Shown in pieces: positions 34,793 to 43,777 of a stretch of DNA of 64,000 bases. A program made the translations under genes and the position numbers. Origin of the DNA: Pseudothauera hydrothermalis (lineage in GTDB: Bacteria > Pseudomonadota > Gammaproteobacteria > Burkholderiales > Rhodocyclaceae); NCBI RefSeq assembly GCF_003345255.1, contig NZ_CP029331.1, forward strand, positions 620,001 to 684,000. Reading direction: 5' to 3'. The notes beneath the pieces are model-generated. The model saw only the letters and a list, made by a program, of their open reading frames with translations. It was not told where the DNA came from and ran no database searches. Position 1 is the stretch's first letter, and each line of letters starts with the position of its first letter.

Positions 34793-35854
34793 TCAGGGGG
34801 TGACTGTCTTGCTTGAGGCTGCTCGATGGTGCGGCGCCTTAGCGGTAGCCGGCCTCACGGAGCGCTCAGCCTCGATGGCGATGGGATGCAGGGCATGCCG
34901 GCTGCTGGCCTGATTGGCTTGCCCGTAGTGTCGCCGTGTCTTGGCGCTGGCATGTCCCAGCCCCTGGCTGACTGAGTCCGCAGCCGCGTGCCGTTTCAGG
35001 TCGGCTGCCCATTGGTGGCGCAGGCAGTAAGCCGTGATAGCGTGCTTGTGCTTCGGCCAGAGGCTATGTGCTAGCCGACGGACTTCGACGGTGAAGTTGA
35101 CCGGGCTGTCAATGCAAACGAGCAATTCCCGCCGCCCCGCTAGCCGGATGCGCAGCGCCTCCAGCAATGGATGGGGATCGTGTGCGCCATAGGCGATCAA
35201 GCGGTGCGGCTGGCCTTGATGCGCCTTGACCTTGGCGCCATCGATCTCGAATCTGATCTCGCCCATGCCGCTGCGCGGATTGTCCACCCGGCGAATGTGC
35301 ACGCCTTGCCGGAGCTCTTCCGGGCGGCAGCCGGTCAGCGCGGCGACCAGAATCGCATCGGCATACTTGCCTTTCGCAGCGCGCCGATACAGTTGCTCGC
35401 GCCAGTCACCGGGGAGGCCGCGCAAGGCTTGCCGCTTGCTGGCACGCTTGCGGCGCTCGCCGGGATGGCCGCTTTGCCGGGCCATATCGAACTCGCGCAG
35501 AAATGCACGCTGTTGTTGCAATTGGGCTTGGATGGCCATGACTTGCAACTCGTCCACAGGTCGAGCAGAGAGCGCGGAATGCAGGCTTTTCAGGCGCTCG
35601 ACAAGATCGGCGTACAGGCAGTAGCGAAGCGCTGCGACGCGCTTGTAGTAGGTTGTCGGACGCTGGGTGGCCGTGATGACTTCGGCCATTCCACCTTCGG
35701 CGTAGCGGGCACGCAACAGCAGCGTTCGGCCGAGCTGGCGATAGTCTTGCCTCGTCTTGCTGCTCAAGCTGGCAAACTCATCGGCCGGGAGCATGGCTTG
35801 CATCTCGCGCCGGCACGATTCGATCAGCGTAAGCATCTCATCCGCGTCGATCAT
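34793..35854 (-). CDS. tyrosine-recombinase-like protein
   Basis: A 353-residue protein with the C-terminal catalytic pattern of tyrosine recombinases: arginine in LVAALTGCRPEELRQGV, AYCLRHQWAADLKR (R of the H/K-x-x-R box), GLGHASAKTRRHYG supplying histidine and the nucleophile tyrosine. The N-terminal half is helical and arginine-rich. The Arg box begins YCLR rather than HxLR, so catalytic competence should be checked. Its stop overlaps nothing downstream, while its start overlaps the end of the HTH gene by 4 bp. Together with the P4-type integrase it makes a second recombinase in the same module. Confidence 0.7.
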   Translation of the reverse strand: MIDADEMLTLIESCRREMQAMLPADEFASLSSKTRQDYRQLGRTLLLRARYAEGGMAEVITATQRPTTYYKRVAALRYCLYADLVERLKSLHSALSARPVDELQVMAIQAQLQQQRAFLREFDMARQSGHPGERRKRASKRQALRGLPGDWREQLYRRAAKGKYADAILVAALTGCRPEELRQGVHIRRVDNPRSGMGEIRFEIDGAKVKAHQGQPHRLIAYGAHDPHPLLEALRIRLAGRRELLVCIDSPVNFTVEVRRLAHSLWPKHKHAITAYCLRHQWAADLKRHAAADSVSQGLGHASAKTRRHYGQANQASSRHALHPIAIEAERSVRPATAKAPHHRAASSKTVTP

Positions 35855-36753
35855 TGCTTCCGGCCATGAAACATCGCTTTCAAATCGGCGATGGCCTTTG
35901 CGCGTTCAGCCTTTGTCTTTTGACGCTCGGCTTCTGACTGTTGTACAGGAGCGCGCGACTGCGCTGCCTCCATCGCCTCCTGTCGGTTCTTTCGCCAGCG
36001 GGCGATGTTCGGTGCGAACTCGGCGATGAATTCTCCCGCGACAGCGCTATTCATCACGGCCAATAGCCATGAGCGCACGGAGCGGATGCCCGCGTGCTTG
36101 CCACTACCGGCTGCCGACAGGACGCCAGCCAGCTCGTCGGCGACAAGCTGTATCTGTTGTACTGAGAGCGAGGGGCCGAAGCGGCGGGTTACGTCGGCGA
36201 TGACGCGCAGGTAGGGCAGAAGAGAAGGGTGCGACAAGTCCAAGGGCGCGGAAGCCTCTCCCGTTTTCGGAGAGTTATCCACAGCCCCTGTCTGTAGTAG
36301 TGGTTTTATATTTTTTACTACTACTTCTTCCTTGTATTCACCTACACCTATATCACCGCCCTGACCGGCGACGGATGCGCCGTCCACGGTTTCTCCGTCG
36401 CCGGCCAAGCCGGCCATGGATGTCTGTGGCACCTTTTGCGAAACGGGTGTCAACACGGACTCCCATCGCCAAAGCCCTTCCTCGTCCTGGAATTTCCTCC
36501 GCGCCAGGTAGCCGGCATCTTCAAGTTCGCGCAGGATGCGGCGGCAAAGGTCTCGCCCAAGATGGCCTTTCGCGCGTGACTGATCGTGCAGCACGCGCGG
36601 CAGTGCGACAGCGCGCAACTGCCAGTTGCGGCCCAGCGAAAGCAAATGGCAAGCTACGCCTCGCGCTTCATAGCTCAACCGCGAATCGCGCAGCAGGCTG
36701 CAAGGCAGAGACCACCAGTATTCGGCGGAGTCGTCAACGCGGATGCGGCTCAT
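35851..36753 (-). CDS. helix-turn-helix protein of the integration module, possibly replication-related
   Basis: A 300-residue protein. The N-terminal 110 residues form a winged-helix-like domain (ARGVACHLLSLGRNWQLRAVALPRVL followed by LCRRILRELEDAGYLARRKFQDEEGLWRWES), as in helix-turn-helix proteins of plasmids and islands. A low-complexity middle leads to a lysine/arginine/alanine-rich C-terminus. The start ATG at 36753 lies in an ATGA overlap with the alpA stop and is preferred over an in-frame ATG 27 bases earlier. Its stop overlaps the recombinase gene by 4 bp. The role is unknown; initiation of island replication or regulation is possible. Confidence 0.6.
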   Translation of the reverse strand: MSRIRVDDSAEYWWSLPCSLLRDSRLSYEARGVACHLLSLGRNWQLRAVALPRVLHDQSRAKGHLGRDLCRRILRELEDAGYLARRKFQDEEGLWRWESVLTPVSQKVPQTSMAGLAGDGETVDGASVAGQGGDIGVGEYKEEVVVKNIKPLLQTGAVDNSPKTGEASAPLDLSHPSLLPYLRVIADVTRRFGPSLSVQQIQLVADELAGVLSAAGSGKHAGIRSVRSWLLAVMNSAVAGEFIAEFAPNIARWRKNRQEAMEAAQSRAPVQQSEAERQKTKAERAKAIADLKAMFHGRKQ

Positions 36754-36971
36754 AACTTCGCCCTCTGGCGAGTCAGACAACCAGCGTGCTCACGCTCCGC
36801 CGCCTGAGTCTCAAGCCATGCGTCGATCTCGTGGGCAAAAAAGCCAATCGAACGGCCGCCAGGGCCTAGCCGAACTGGCTTCGGAAAATCTTCAGTCTGG
36901 CAAAGTCGCCAGAGGGTTGTCCGGCTGACCGAGATCTTCATGCAGACATCCTGCGTCTTGATGATTTGCAT
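36750..36971 (-). CDS. alpA: AlpA-family excisionase/regulator
   Basis: A 73-residue protein reading MQIIKTQDVCMKISVSRTTL then WRLCQTEDFPKPVRLGPGGR, the MerR-like helix-turn-helix of AlpA/Xis (typical segment FPKPV and a following W/F...EIDAWL). AlpA proteins activate integrase genes or direct excision of P4-type elements. Start at 36971 with AGAGGA six bases upstream. An AGGGAG...CTCCCT inverted repeat lies about 60-90 bp upstream (37034-37062) and may be its control site. First of three overlapping genes ending at 34793. Confidence 0.85.
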   Translation of the reverse strand: MQIIKTQDVCMKISVSRTTLWRLCQTEDFPKPVRLGPGGRSIGFFAHEIDAWLETQAAEREHAGCLTRQRAKL

Positions 36972-37113
36972 GCTGTTCCTCTTAACGTGTTGAAACACGA
37001 AGGGATCATGCAAAAGATCTGGTTATGAAGTCAGGGAGCACGGTTGTCACCTGCACTCCCTATTCTCGGGCCTGAAATCACCCAGCATGCAAACGGGCGC
37101 CGAGCAGCGGTAC

Positions 37114-37923
37114 TCAACTGTGCCAGTCGAATGTTTCACAAAATGGCCGAGACAATCCAAGCTCGTATCCTTGGCAAGATGCCGTAAGGATGCTGCTTGT
37201 GGGCAGGGTTGGTTCACGTCCCTCGGAGACGGCTTTCATTATCTGGGACATGTAAAGATTGGGCTCTATCACTGTTTTCTTCAGCAGAACCCGGACTACA
37301 ACTCCATCGATAGCGACGGTAAATCCTTTGCTGAAACGCCCCAGATAGTGATTGGCGCGATGAGCAGGCGTGGTTTCAGCATCGGCCTTCATGCCGCCTG
37401 CAGCATAGATGGCGCCGAGGAGATAGGCGGATGGCTCGTTCTTGCTGTTCACCGAGTGGTACTCGAACTCCTTGCTCCACTTGATCGGAATTCTGAATTG
37501 CTGGCAGGTAACGATAAATTGCTTCGCGATCAGCTCCTTGGCCTCATGTTCTCTGCTTGCTCCGGACGCTGATAGTTGCCTGCTCACGGAGTGTAGCGAC
37601 TCGCAGAACAGCTTATGGGTAGGCAGGTCCTTCCTCAGAAATTCGGGTAATAGCGCTGCCGACTCTTCGTCCAGGCTTCGAAGCGCCTTGCTTAACCGGG
37701 ACGCCGCATCTCGGAGTCTTTTTAGTTGCTCAAGTGTGCCTTCTTCAATTTCAGGGGGCGGCATCGTACGCCAACGAAAACTTTCTGCCAGCCGCAGAAA
37801 AGCATTTACACATTGCTCGCGGCGCTGGACGCCATATCGGGCGCAGGTTGCCTCTGCTCTGGTGCGCAGCTCGGCGACGGCATCGGAGTTGGGAATATCT
37901 GGAGCCATGATCTTTGTGGTCAT
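37114..37923 (-). CDS. protein of unknown function coupled to the integrase gene
   Basis: A 269-residue, probably cytosolic protein with a helical N-terminal half (a coiled-coil-like stretch GTLEQLKRLRDAASRLSKALRSLDEES) and a mixed C-terminal half containing HYLGRFSKGFTVAIDGVVVR. No domain is recognised. Its ATG at 37923 lies in an ATGA overlap with the integrase stop, so it is translated with the integrase and probably belongs to the element's integration or maintenance functions. Base composition is less GC-rich than the core genes to the right. Confidence 0.65.
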   Translation of the reverse strand: MTTKIMAPDIPNSDAVAELRTRAEATCARYGVQRREQCVNAFLRLAESFRWRTMPPPEIEEGTLEQLKRLRDAASRLSKALRSLDEESAALLPEFLRKDLPTHKLFCESLHSVSRQLSASGASREHEAKELIAKQFIVTCQQFRIPIKWSKEFEYHSVNSKNEPSAYLLGAIYAAGGMKADAETTPAHRANHYLGRFSKGFTVAIDGVVVRVLLKKTVIEPNLYMSQIMKAVSEGREPTLPTSSILTASCQGYELGLSRPFCETFDWHS

Positions 37924-39098
37924 GCCTGTGCTTGCTCTTTCCATTCGTCCAATCTGTCCGCCCATTCCTGCATCATGGCGCGACGCTCATCGAAATAGGT
38001 GGCGTGGTTGTAGGTACGACGCACGTTGTTCTGGTCGGCATGGGCAAGCTGCGCCTCGATGGCATCGGGGCGGTAGCCCATCTCGTTAAGACGGGTACTG
38101 CCGCTGGTCCGCGTGGCGTGTGGGCTATAAGCGCCACTCCACCCCAAAACCTTGAGCGCCTGGCGAAGCGATGCGGCGGACATAGGGGCGTTGCGATCAT
38201 CCCGGCCAGGAAACAGGTGCTTGCGGTTGCCGGTAATGGCATGCAGTCCTTTGAGCATCTCCACTGCCTGTCGTGGCAGAGGCACGACGTGCTCCTTGCG
38301 CGCTTTCATGCGCTGCGCCGGGATACGCCAAACAGCCTTCTCAAGGTCAAACTCATCCCAGGCCGCCTCGGCCACTTCGGTCGGTCGCGCTAGGGTCCAC
38401 CACATCAGTTGCATGCAATGACTTACCTGAAAGCTGCAACGGTGGTTTGCGAAGTCGCTCAGCAGTTTGCCGATCTGCTCTTTACTCAGCGCCGGTTTGT
38501 GCTGGGTCTTGTTTGCTGGTAGCGCCTTGCGTACCGGCCAAACCGGGTCGCTGTCGGCTCGCAGGGTGGCGACGGCGAACTCGAATACGGCGGACATGGT
38601 GCGCCGCGCCTCGGCGGCGACCGTGGGGGCGCCACGCTTTGCTGTTTTCTGCAGGATGTCCAGGATATGGGCTGGCGTTATTTCGCGAACCGGCATATTG
38701 CCGATACTGGGGAACACCACGCGTTCCAGCATATCCAGACGCCGGTTCTTGGTGACATCTTCCCAGTCCTTTGTCTGCAGCCACTCCTTGGCGACGATCT
38801 CGAAGGTGTTCTTTGCTTCGCTGGCTTTCCGGATGCGGTCGAGCTGCCTTTGCTGGGCGGGATTGATGCCTTGCTTGACCAGTTTGCGTGCGGCCTCGCT
38901 GCGTTCCCTGGCTTCAGAGAGCGTAACAGCAGGGTATTCGCCAAGCGCAAACATGCTGGCCTTGCCATTCAGTGTGAAGCGGTATCGCCAAGCCTTGACT
39001 CCGTTGGGCTTGACTTCGAGGTAGAGCCCGCGCTGGTCATTCAAGCGGTAGAGCTTTTCCCTGGGCTTGGCGTTGCGGCAGTGCGTGTCGGTAAGCAT
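37920..39098 (-). CDS. int: P4-type tyrosine integrase (DUF4102 N-terminus)
   Basis: A 392-residue integrase. The N-terminal DUF4102-like arm-binding domain reads LYLEVKPNGVKAWRYRFTLNGK and FALGEYPAVTLSEARE, followed by a core-binding helical domain and the catalytic domain: Arg in WTLARPTEVAEA, His-Ala-Thr-Arg in HATRTSGS, His in LAHADQ and the nucleophile in TYNHATYFDERR. Such integrases insert islands into tRNA genes or 3' gene ends and lie next to the att site with their 5' end outward. Here the 5' end faces the 3' end of ychF 216 bp away. Intact, so the element may still move. Confidence 0.93.
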   Translation of the reverse strand: MLTDTHCRNAKPREKLYRLNDQRGLYLEVKPNGVKAWRYRFTLNGKASMFALGEYPAVTLSEARERSEAARKLVKQGINPAQQRQLDRIRKASEAKNTFEIVAKEWLQTKDWEDVTKNRRLDMLERVVFPSIGNMPVREITPAHILDILQKTAKRGAPTVAAEARRTMSAVFEFAVATLRADSDPVWPVRKALPANKTQHKPALSKEQIGKLLSDFANHRCSFQVSHCMQLMWWTLARPTEVAEAAWDEFDLEKAVWRIPAQRMKARKEHVVPLPRQAVEMLKGLHAITGNRKHLFPGRDDRNAPMSAASLRQALKVLGWSGAYSPHATRTSGSTRLNEMGYRPDAIEAQLAHADQNNVRRTYNHATYFDERRAMMQEWADRLDEWKEQAQA

Positions 39099-39227
39099 GT
39101 GGCTGACTCCTTGTCATGGCGACAGCGGCACTATACTCACTTATTCGCACATACTCCAAGAGTTGTACTCGCTAGCGTACTCAGGCATGCATTGACTGCT
39201 CGGGAAACTTGAAGCAGCGCTATGAAA

Positions 39228-39259
39228 CAATAAAACCGCGCAACTGCGCGGTTTTATTG
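39228..39259. terminator. perfect 15-bp palindromic terminator between int and ychF
   Basis: CAATAAAACCGCGCA (39228-39242) and TGCGCGGTTTTATTG (39245-39259) pair perfectly around two bases. GC-rich core with A-rich and T-rich flanks serves as a rho-independent terminator in both directions; for ychF (minus strand) it lies 56 bp past the stop. The other half of this gap (39099-39227) probably holds the int promoter but shows no clear hexamers. Confidence 0.75.
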
Positions 39260-39271
39260 AGGTTTTCATGC

Positions 39272-39301
39272 TTTCCTGGTGTTTCATGAAACATCAGGAA
39301 A
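39272..39301. repeat. 30-bp near-perfect palindrome 14 bp from the ychF stop
   Basis: Arms TTTCCTGGTGTTTCA and TGAAACATCAGGAAA pair at 14 of 15 positions without spacer. The element TGAAACA recurs at 39223-39229. Lacking a T-tract it is a poor terminator; at the island-chromosome junction it is a candidate recombination (att) core or integrase/AlpA binding site. This is inference from position and symmetry. Confidence 0.4.
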
Positions 39302-39314
39302 ACGGCTTGGCGAC

Positions 39315-40406
39315 TCAGACGTTGAACAAAAAGTTCATCACATCCCCATCCTGCACCACATAATCCTTGCCTTCGGCGCGCATCTTGCCGGCTTCTTTGG
39401 CGCCGGCTTCGCCTTTGTAGCGGATGAAATCCTCGAAGGCGATGGTCTGGGCGCGGATGAAGCCGCGTTCGAAGTCGGTGTGGATGACGCCAGCGGCTTT
39501 GGGGGCGGTGTCACCCTTGTGGATGGTCCATGCCCGCACTTCCTTCACACCGGCGGTGAAATAGGTCTGCAGGCCAAGGAGGTCGTAACCGGCGCGGATC
39601 AGGCGGTTCAGGCCCGGCTCCTCCAGGCCCAGATCGGCCAGGAAGGCCTTTTTGTCCTCTTCTTCCAGATCGGCCAGTTCTTCCTCCAGCTTGGCGCAGA
39701 CCGCGACCACCGGCGCGCCTTCCTTGGCGGCATGTGCCTTGAGCCGGTCCAGGTGGGGATTGTGCTCGAAACCATCTTCGGTGACGTTGCCCACATACAT
39801 GGCGGGCTTGATGGTGAGCAGGCACAACGGCTTGATGAGGGCTTTGTCTTCTTCCGACAAACCGGCGGTGCGGGCCGGCTTGCCCTCGTTCAGGTGGGGC
39901 AGCAGTTTCTCCAGCACGGCCACCAGTTTCTGGGCGTCCTTGTCGCCGGCCTTGGCTTTCTTGCTGTCCCGGGCGATGGCTTTTTCCACCGAGGCGAGAT
40001 CGGCCAGGGCCAGTTCGGTGACGATGGTCTCGATGTCGGCGATCGGGTCCACCTTGCCGGAGACATGCACCACGTTGGGGTCATCGAAGCAGCGCACCAC
40101 GTTCACGATGGCGTCGGTCTCGCGGATGTTGGCCAGGAACTGGTTGCCCAGGCCCTCGCCCTTGGAGGCCCCGGCCACCAGACCGGCGATGTCCACGAAC
40201 TCGACGATGGCGGGCTGGATTTTTTGGGGTTTGACGATTTCGGCCAGTTGGGCGAGCCGGGGATCGGGCACTTCGACGATGCCCACATTGGGCTCGATGG
40301 TACAGAAAGGGTAGTTGGCCGCCTCGATGCCCGCCTTGGTCAGGGCATTGAACAGCGTGGACTTGCCCACGTTGGGCAGACCGACGATTCCGCATTTCAG
40401 GCTCAT
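39315..40406 (-). CDS. ychF: redox-regulated Obg-like ATPase YchF
   Basis: A 363-residue P-loop protein of the Obg/YchF family. G1 is [14 protein letters not shown] near residue 8, G3 lies in [21 protein letters not shown], and the G4 position reads CAKLE instead of NKxD, as is typical of YchF (which prefers ATP). The C-terminal TGS domain covers about residues 275-360, ending DVMNFLFNV. It acts on ribosomes and in oxidative stress response. The 3' end faces the island integrase; the stop is intact. It lies 9 bp after pth, as in many betaproteobacteria. Confidence 0.96.
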   Translation of the reverse strand: MSLKCGIVGLPNVGKSTLFNALTKAGIEAANYPFCTIEPNVGIVEVPDPRLAQLAEIVKPQKIQPAIVEFVDIAGLVAGASKGEGLGNQFLANIRETDAIVNVVRCFDDPNVVHVSGKVDPIADIETIVTELALADLASVEKAIARDSKKAKAGDKDAQKLVAVLEKLLPHLNEGKPARTAGLSEEDKALIKPLCLLTIKPAMYVGNVTEDGFEHNPHLDRLKAHAAKEGAPVVAVCAKLEEELADLEEEDKKAFLADLGLEEPGLNRLIRAGYDLLGLQTYFTAGVKEVRAWTIHKGDTAPKAAGVIHTDFERGFIRAQTIAFEDFIRYKGEAGAKEAGKMRAEGKDYVVQDGDVMNFLFNV

Positions 40407-40415
40407 GGCGTGGTT

Positions 40416-41054
40416 TCAGTCCTTGAGGGTGTCCGGCGCGGCCGATGCAGCCGGTGCCGGGGGGCAATGACGCGCAGTGGCGCGGGTGTTCAGGTGCTGG
40501 GTGGCCGCATGCCAGTGGCCGGCGGCAATTTGCGGCCAGGCGGCCAGCGCCCGCTCGATGGCCTCGTCGATGGCGGCTTGCTCTTCGCGCCGGGCCGGCT
40601 TGAGTACGTAATGGACCACCTCATTACGGTCGCCGGGGTGGCCGATGCCGATGCGCAGGCGCCAGTAGTCGTTGGTGCCGAGGTGGGCCGAGGTGTCCTT
40701 GAGGCCATTGTGACCGCCGAGGCCACCGCCGAACTTCAGCCGCAGTTGGCCGGGCGGGATGTCGAGCTCGTCATGTACGACCAGGATTTCCGCCGGTTGG
40801 ATGCGGTAAAAACGTGCCAGTGCGCCGATTGCTTGGCCGGAACGGTTCATATAGGTCTGTGGCATCAGCAGCCACAGGCCGGCTTGGCGCGCATTGGCCA
40901 CCAGTCCATGAAAGCGCGTCTCATGGAAAAAGCGCACGCCCAACAGGCTGGCCAAGCGCTCACAAAACCAAAACCCGGCATTGTGCCGGGTTTCGGAGTA
41001 CTGGTTGCCCGGGTTGCCGAGGCCGACGATGAGGCGCGGGGCGGCGGTGGTCAT
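40416..41054 (-). CDS. pth: peptidyl-tRNA hydrolase
   Basis: A 212-residue Pth enzyme that frees tRNA from prematurely released peptidyl-tRNA. LIVGLGNPGNQYSETRHNAGFW contains the catalytic histidine (RHN) and substrate asparagines; MNRSGQAIGALARFY and VVHDELDIPPGQLRLK are the other conserved blocks, the latter with catalytic aspartate. The last 15-20 residues are an alanine/proline-rich tail beyond the fold. It sits between rplY and ychF on the same strand. Confidence 0.96.
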   Translation of the reverse strand: MTTAAPRLIVGLGNPGNQYSETRHNAGFWFCERLASLLGVRFFHETRFHGLVANARQAGLWLLMPQTYMNRSGQAIGALARFYRIQPAEILVVHDELDIPPGQLRLKFGGGLGGHNGLKDTSAHLGTNDYWRLRIGIGHPGDRNEVVHYVLKPARREEQAAIDEAIERALAAWPQIAAGHWHAATQHLNTRATARHCPPAPAASAAPDTLKD

Positions 41055-41092
41055 CGGATGACGGTCTCCTGGTGCCGGGCGGGTTGGGGCGC

Positions 41093-41695
41093 TCAGCCTT
41101 CGGCGTTGCTGTCTTCGGCTGCTGCTTCGCCCTTGGCTTTGAGGACAGTGACCACCACTGGGTCGCCCTCGCCGTGCGTGACCAGTTCGACGCCTTTGGG
41201 CAGTTTGATCTGCGAGGCGTGGATGGACTGATCCGCTTCCAGGGCGCCGAGGTCGACTTCGATGAATTCGGGCAGATCGCCCGGCAGGCAGCGCACATCC
41301 AGTTCGTTGAGAACATGCGAGATCATGCCGCCACCGAGCTTGACCGCCGGGCTGTTTTCGCCGTTGATGAAATGCAGCGGCACTTTGAGATGAATCTTAT
41401 GGGTGGCGTCGACACGCTGGAAGTCGATGTGCAGCACTTGCGGCTTGTAAGCGTGCCACTGGCTGTCACGCAGAACGACGGTCTGCTTGGCGCCGTCCAG
41501 GTCGATGGTCAGCACCGAAGCGTGAAAGGCTTCTTTGCTGAGCAGATGGAACATCTCGTTGTGATCCATGGTAATCGGCGTGGCGGGGGCATCGCCGCCA
41601 TAGATGATGCCGGGGACCTGACCCGCGCGACGCAGGCGGCGGCTCGCACTCGATCCCTGTTCTGCGCGCAGGCTAGCTTTGAACTCGATTTGCAT
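41093..41695 (-). CDS. rplY: 50S ribosomal protein L25/general stress protein Ctc
   Basis: A 200-residue long-form L25 (Ctc). The N-terminal 5S rRNA-binding domain starts [30 protein letters not shown]; the C-terminal beta domain includes [21 protein letters not shown]. The C-terminal tail is alanine/glutamate-rich. Start supported by CAGGAGCTTCATC. It precedes pth by 38 bp and follows prs by 93 bp, the standard order in this group. Confidence 0.95.
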   Translation of the reverse strand: MQIEFKASLRAEQGSSASRRLRRAGQVPGIIYGGDAPATPITMDHNEMFHLLSKEAFHASVLTIDLDGAKQTVVLRDSQWHAYKPQVLHIDFQRVDATHKIHLKVPLHFINGENSPAVKLGGGMISHVLNELDVRCLPGDLPEFIEVDLGALEADQSIHASQIKLPKGVELVTHGEGDPVVVTVLKAKGEAAAEDSNAEG

Positions 41696-41788
41696 GATGA
41701 AGCTCCTGGTTTTTGAAGCGCTCTGCCCGCGACCAGACAGAGCGGGTGATGTCCGTCGACAGCCGTCGGCGGACGGATCCGGCAGGTT

Positions 41789-42739
41789 TTATTCCATGAA
41801 TAGCGAAGACACCGATTCTTCATTGCTGATGCGCAGCATGGTGTCGGCCAACAACGAGGCTACTGAGACTTGGCGGATACGCGAGCTGGCGCGGGCATCG
41901 TCGCGTAGCGGAATGGTGTCGGTGACCACCAGTTCGTCCAATTCGGACTCATTGATCCGCGACACCGCGGCGCCGGACAGTACCGCATGGGTGCAGTAGG
42001 CCAGCACCCGCTTGGCACCGTTTTCCTTGAGCGCGCCGGCGGCTTTGCAAAGCGTGCCGGCGGTGTCGACGATGTCGTCCATGATCACGCAGGTGCGGCC
42101 TTCGACTTCGCCGATTATATTCATCACCTCGGAGACATTGGCCTTGGGGCGGCGCTTGTCGATGATTGCCAGGTCGCACTCCATGCGCTTGGCGAAGGCG
42201 CGCGCGCGCACCACGCCGCCGACGTCCGGCGAGACCACCAGCAGATCGTCGTGCTTTTGTTTGTCCAGATCGGCCAGCAGCACCGGGGCGGCGTAGACGT
42301 TGTCTACCGGGATATCGAAGAACCCCTGGATCTGGTCCGCGTGCAAGTCCATGGTCAGCAGGCGCTGCACGCCCACGGCCTGCAGCATGTTGGCCACCAC
42401 TTTAGCGGTGATCGGCACCCGCGCCGAACGCGGACGGCGGTCCTGACGGGCGTAGCCAAAATAGGGGATGGCAGCGGTAATGCGGCCGGCAGATGCGCGC
42501 TTGAGCGCATCGACCAGTACCAGCAACTCCATCAGGTTCTCATTGGTCGGCGCACAGGTTGGTTGCAGCACGAACACGTCCTTGCCGCGGACGTTTTCCA
42601 ATAATTCGACGTTGACCTCACCGTCGGAGAAACGGCCAACTGTGGCCGAACCGAGCGAGATGCCCAGGCGACGCACCACGTCGGCGGCCAGTTTGGGGTT
42701 GGCGTTGCCGGTAAACACCATCAGGCTGCCGTATGCCAT
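41789..42739 (-). CDS. prs: ribose-phosphate pyrophosphokinase
   Basis: A 316-residue PRPP synthase, producing phosphoribosyl pyrophosphate for purines, pyrimidines, histidine and tryptophan. Conserved blocks: [54 protein letters not shown] (ATP/pyrophosphate), [18 protein letters not shown], and the PRPP loop [17 protein letters not shown]. It is immediately downstream of tRNA-Gln on the minus strand (76 bp gap). Confidence 0.97.
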   Translation of the reverse strand: MAYGSLMVFTGNANPKLAADVVRRLGISLGSATVGRFSDGEVNVELLENVRGKDVFVLQPTCAPTNENLMELLVLVDALKRASAGRITAAIPYFGYARQDRRPRSARVPITAKVVANMLQAVGVQRLLTMDLHADQIQGFFDIPVDNVYAAPVLLADLDKQKHDDLLVVSPDVGGVVRARAFAKRMECDLAIIDKRRPKANVSEVMNIIGEVEGRTCVIMDDIVDTAGTLCKAAGALKENGAKRVLAYCTHAVLSGAAVSRINESELDELVVTDTIPLRDDARASSRIRQVSVASLLADTMLRISNEESVSSLFME

Positions 42740-42815
42740 AACCGAATCTCCGATGCCGATAGAATGACTGGTTCTGAAACGACTCGGGCAGGCGCGTTGG
42801 CCTGCCCGATCTGTT

Positions 42816-42892
42816 TGGCTGGGGAGGAAGGATTCGAACCCTCGAATGCCGGAATCAAAATCCGGTGCCTTAACCGACTTGGCGACTCCCCA
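42816..42892 (-). tRNA. tRNA-Gln (anticodon TTG)
   Basis: Minus-strand cloverleaf of 77 nt including an encoded CCA end. Acceptor TGGGGAG pairs with CTCCCCA; anticodon stem CCGGA/TCCGG encloses loop TTTTGAT with anticodon TTG (42856-42858 on the plus strand as CAA); the T arm is GAGGGTTCGAATCCTTC. It lies between ispE and prs, a conserved location in betaproteobacteria. It is intact and not obviously used as an integration site here. Confidence 0.95.
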
Positions 42893-42910
42893 AGAAACCT
42901 TTTCGCCAGA

Positions 42911-43777
42911 TCAACCGACCAGCTCGCCGAGCGGATGCCGCGGGAGGCTGCGTGCCGACCACGCCCGCCATCGCGCCGGACAGGCCTGGACGATGCGTTT
43001 TGCATCGACCTCGCCATCGACCTGCGCGAACACGCAGGCGCCGGACCCGGTCATCCTCGCCGGCGCATATTGCGCCAGCCAGTCGATTGCTGCAGCCACT
43101 TCCGGGTACCGCTTGCAGGCCACAGGCTGCAGATCGTTCCGGGTGGTGCTCGCTGCGAAGTCCGCAATTCTGATTGGTTCGGTATCCCGCGTCAACTCCC
43201 CCGCAGAGAAAATTTCGCTGGTGGGAATGGCGACCCTCGGAAAAAGGATCACGTACCAGGCATCGGGCAGCTCGAGCGGCTGGAAACGTTCGCCCACGCC
43301 CTCGGCGAAGGCATCGCGGCCGTAGATGAAAAAGGGCACGTCCGCGCCCAGTTTCAGCCCCAGGGCCTGCAGTTGGGTGCGGTCAAGGCCGGTGCCCCAA
43401 AGGTGGTTCAAGGCCATCAGGGCGGTGGCCGCATCGGAGCTGCCACCGCCCAGCCCGCCGCCCATAGGCAGTCGCTTGTTGATGGCGATGTCTGCGCCCA
43501 GGGGGCAACCCGTGACCGCTTGCAGCAGACGCGCGGCGCGTACCGTGAGGTCGGCGTCCTCGGGTACGCCGGCCACGTCGGTGAGGCGGCGGATGCGCCC
43601 GTCGGAACGGCGGACGAAGCTCAGCCGGTCGCCCCAGTCGAGTAAGCGAAAGGCAGTCTGCAGCAGGTGGTAGCCGTCGGCGCGACGGCCGACCACATGC
43701 AGGAACAGGTTGAGCTTGGCAGGCGCCAGGCAGTCGAGCAGGGTGTCGGGCAGGGCGGTCAAGGTATGAACGTCCAT
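42911..43777 (-). CDS. ispE: 4-diphosphocytidyl-2-C-methyl-D-erythritol kinase
   Basis: A 288-residue GHMP kinase of the MEP isoprenoid pathway. APAKLNLFLHVVGRRADGYH is the N-terminal substrate block, LPMGGGLGGGSSDAATAL the glycine-rich ATP loop, and ARMTGSGACVFAQVD the C-terminal motif 3. The start at 43777 overlaps the end of lolB by 19 bp, a tight coupling; an in-frame extension through lolB to 44131 lacks any family match and is rejected. Ends 18 bp before the tRNA-Gln gene. Confidence 0.96.
   Translation of the reverse strand: MDVHTLTALPDTLLDCLAPAKLNLFLHVVGRRADGYHLLQTAFRLLDWGDRLSFVRRSDGRIRRLTDVAGVPEDADLTVRAARLLQAVTGCPLGADIAINKRLPMGGGLGGGSSDAATALMALNHLWGTGLDRTQLQALGLKLGADVPFFIYGRDAFAEGVGERFQPLELPDAWYVILFPRVAIPTSEIFSAGELTRDTEPIRIADFAASTTRNDLQPVACKRYPEVAAAIDWLAQYAPARMTGSGACVFAQVDGEVDAKRIVQACPARWRAWSARSLPRHPLGELVG

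Larger units (their letters stand above)
34559..39301. mobile_element. right end (integration module) of a genomic island next to ychF
   Basis: The module holds the ribbon-helix-helix gene, two tyrosine-recombinase-type genes, an HTH gene, alpA and an unknown gene, all on the minus strand and mostly overlapping. To the right everything is conserved housekeeping sequence; to the left is defence cargo. The right junction is therefore placed between 39099 and 39314. The left limit given is only the end of the module, not of the island, and no direct-repeat partner of the junction was found within the window. Confidence 0.6.

Noticed and set aside
39279-41231. Open frame of about 650 codons on the plus strand
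   Set aside because: Antisense to ychF and pth, both clearly real.
42816-42892. tRNA-Gln as integration site of the island
   Set aside because: It lies about 3.6 kb beyond the integrase with intact core genes between, and its flanks are core on both sides.
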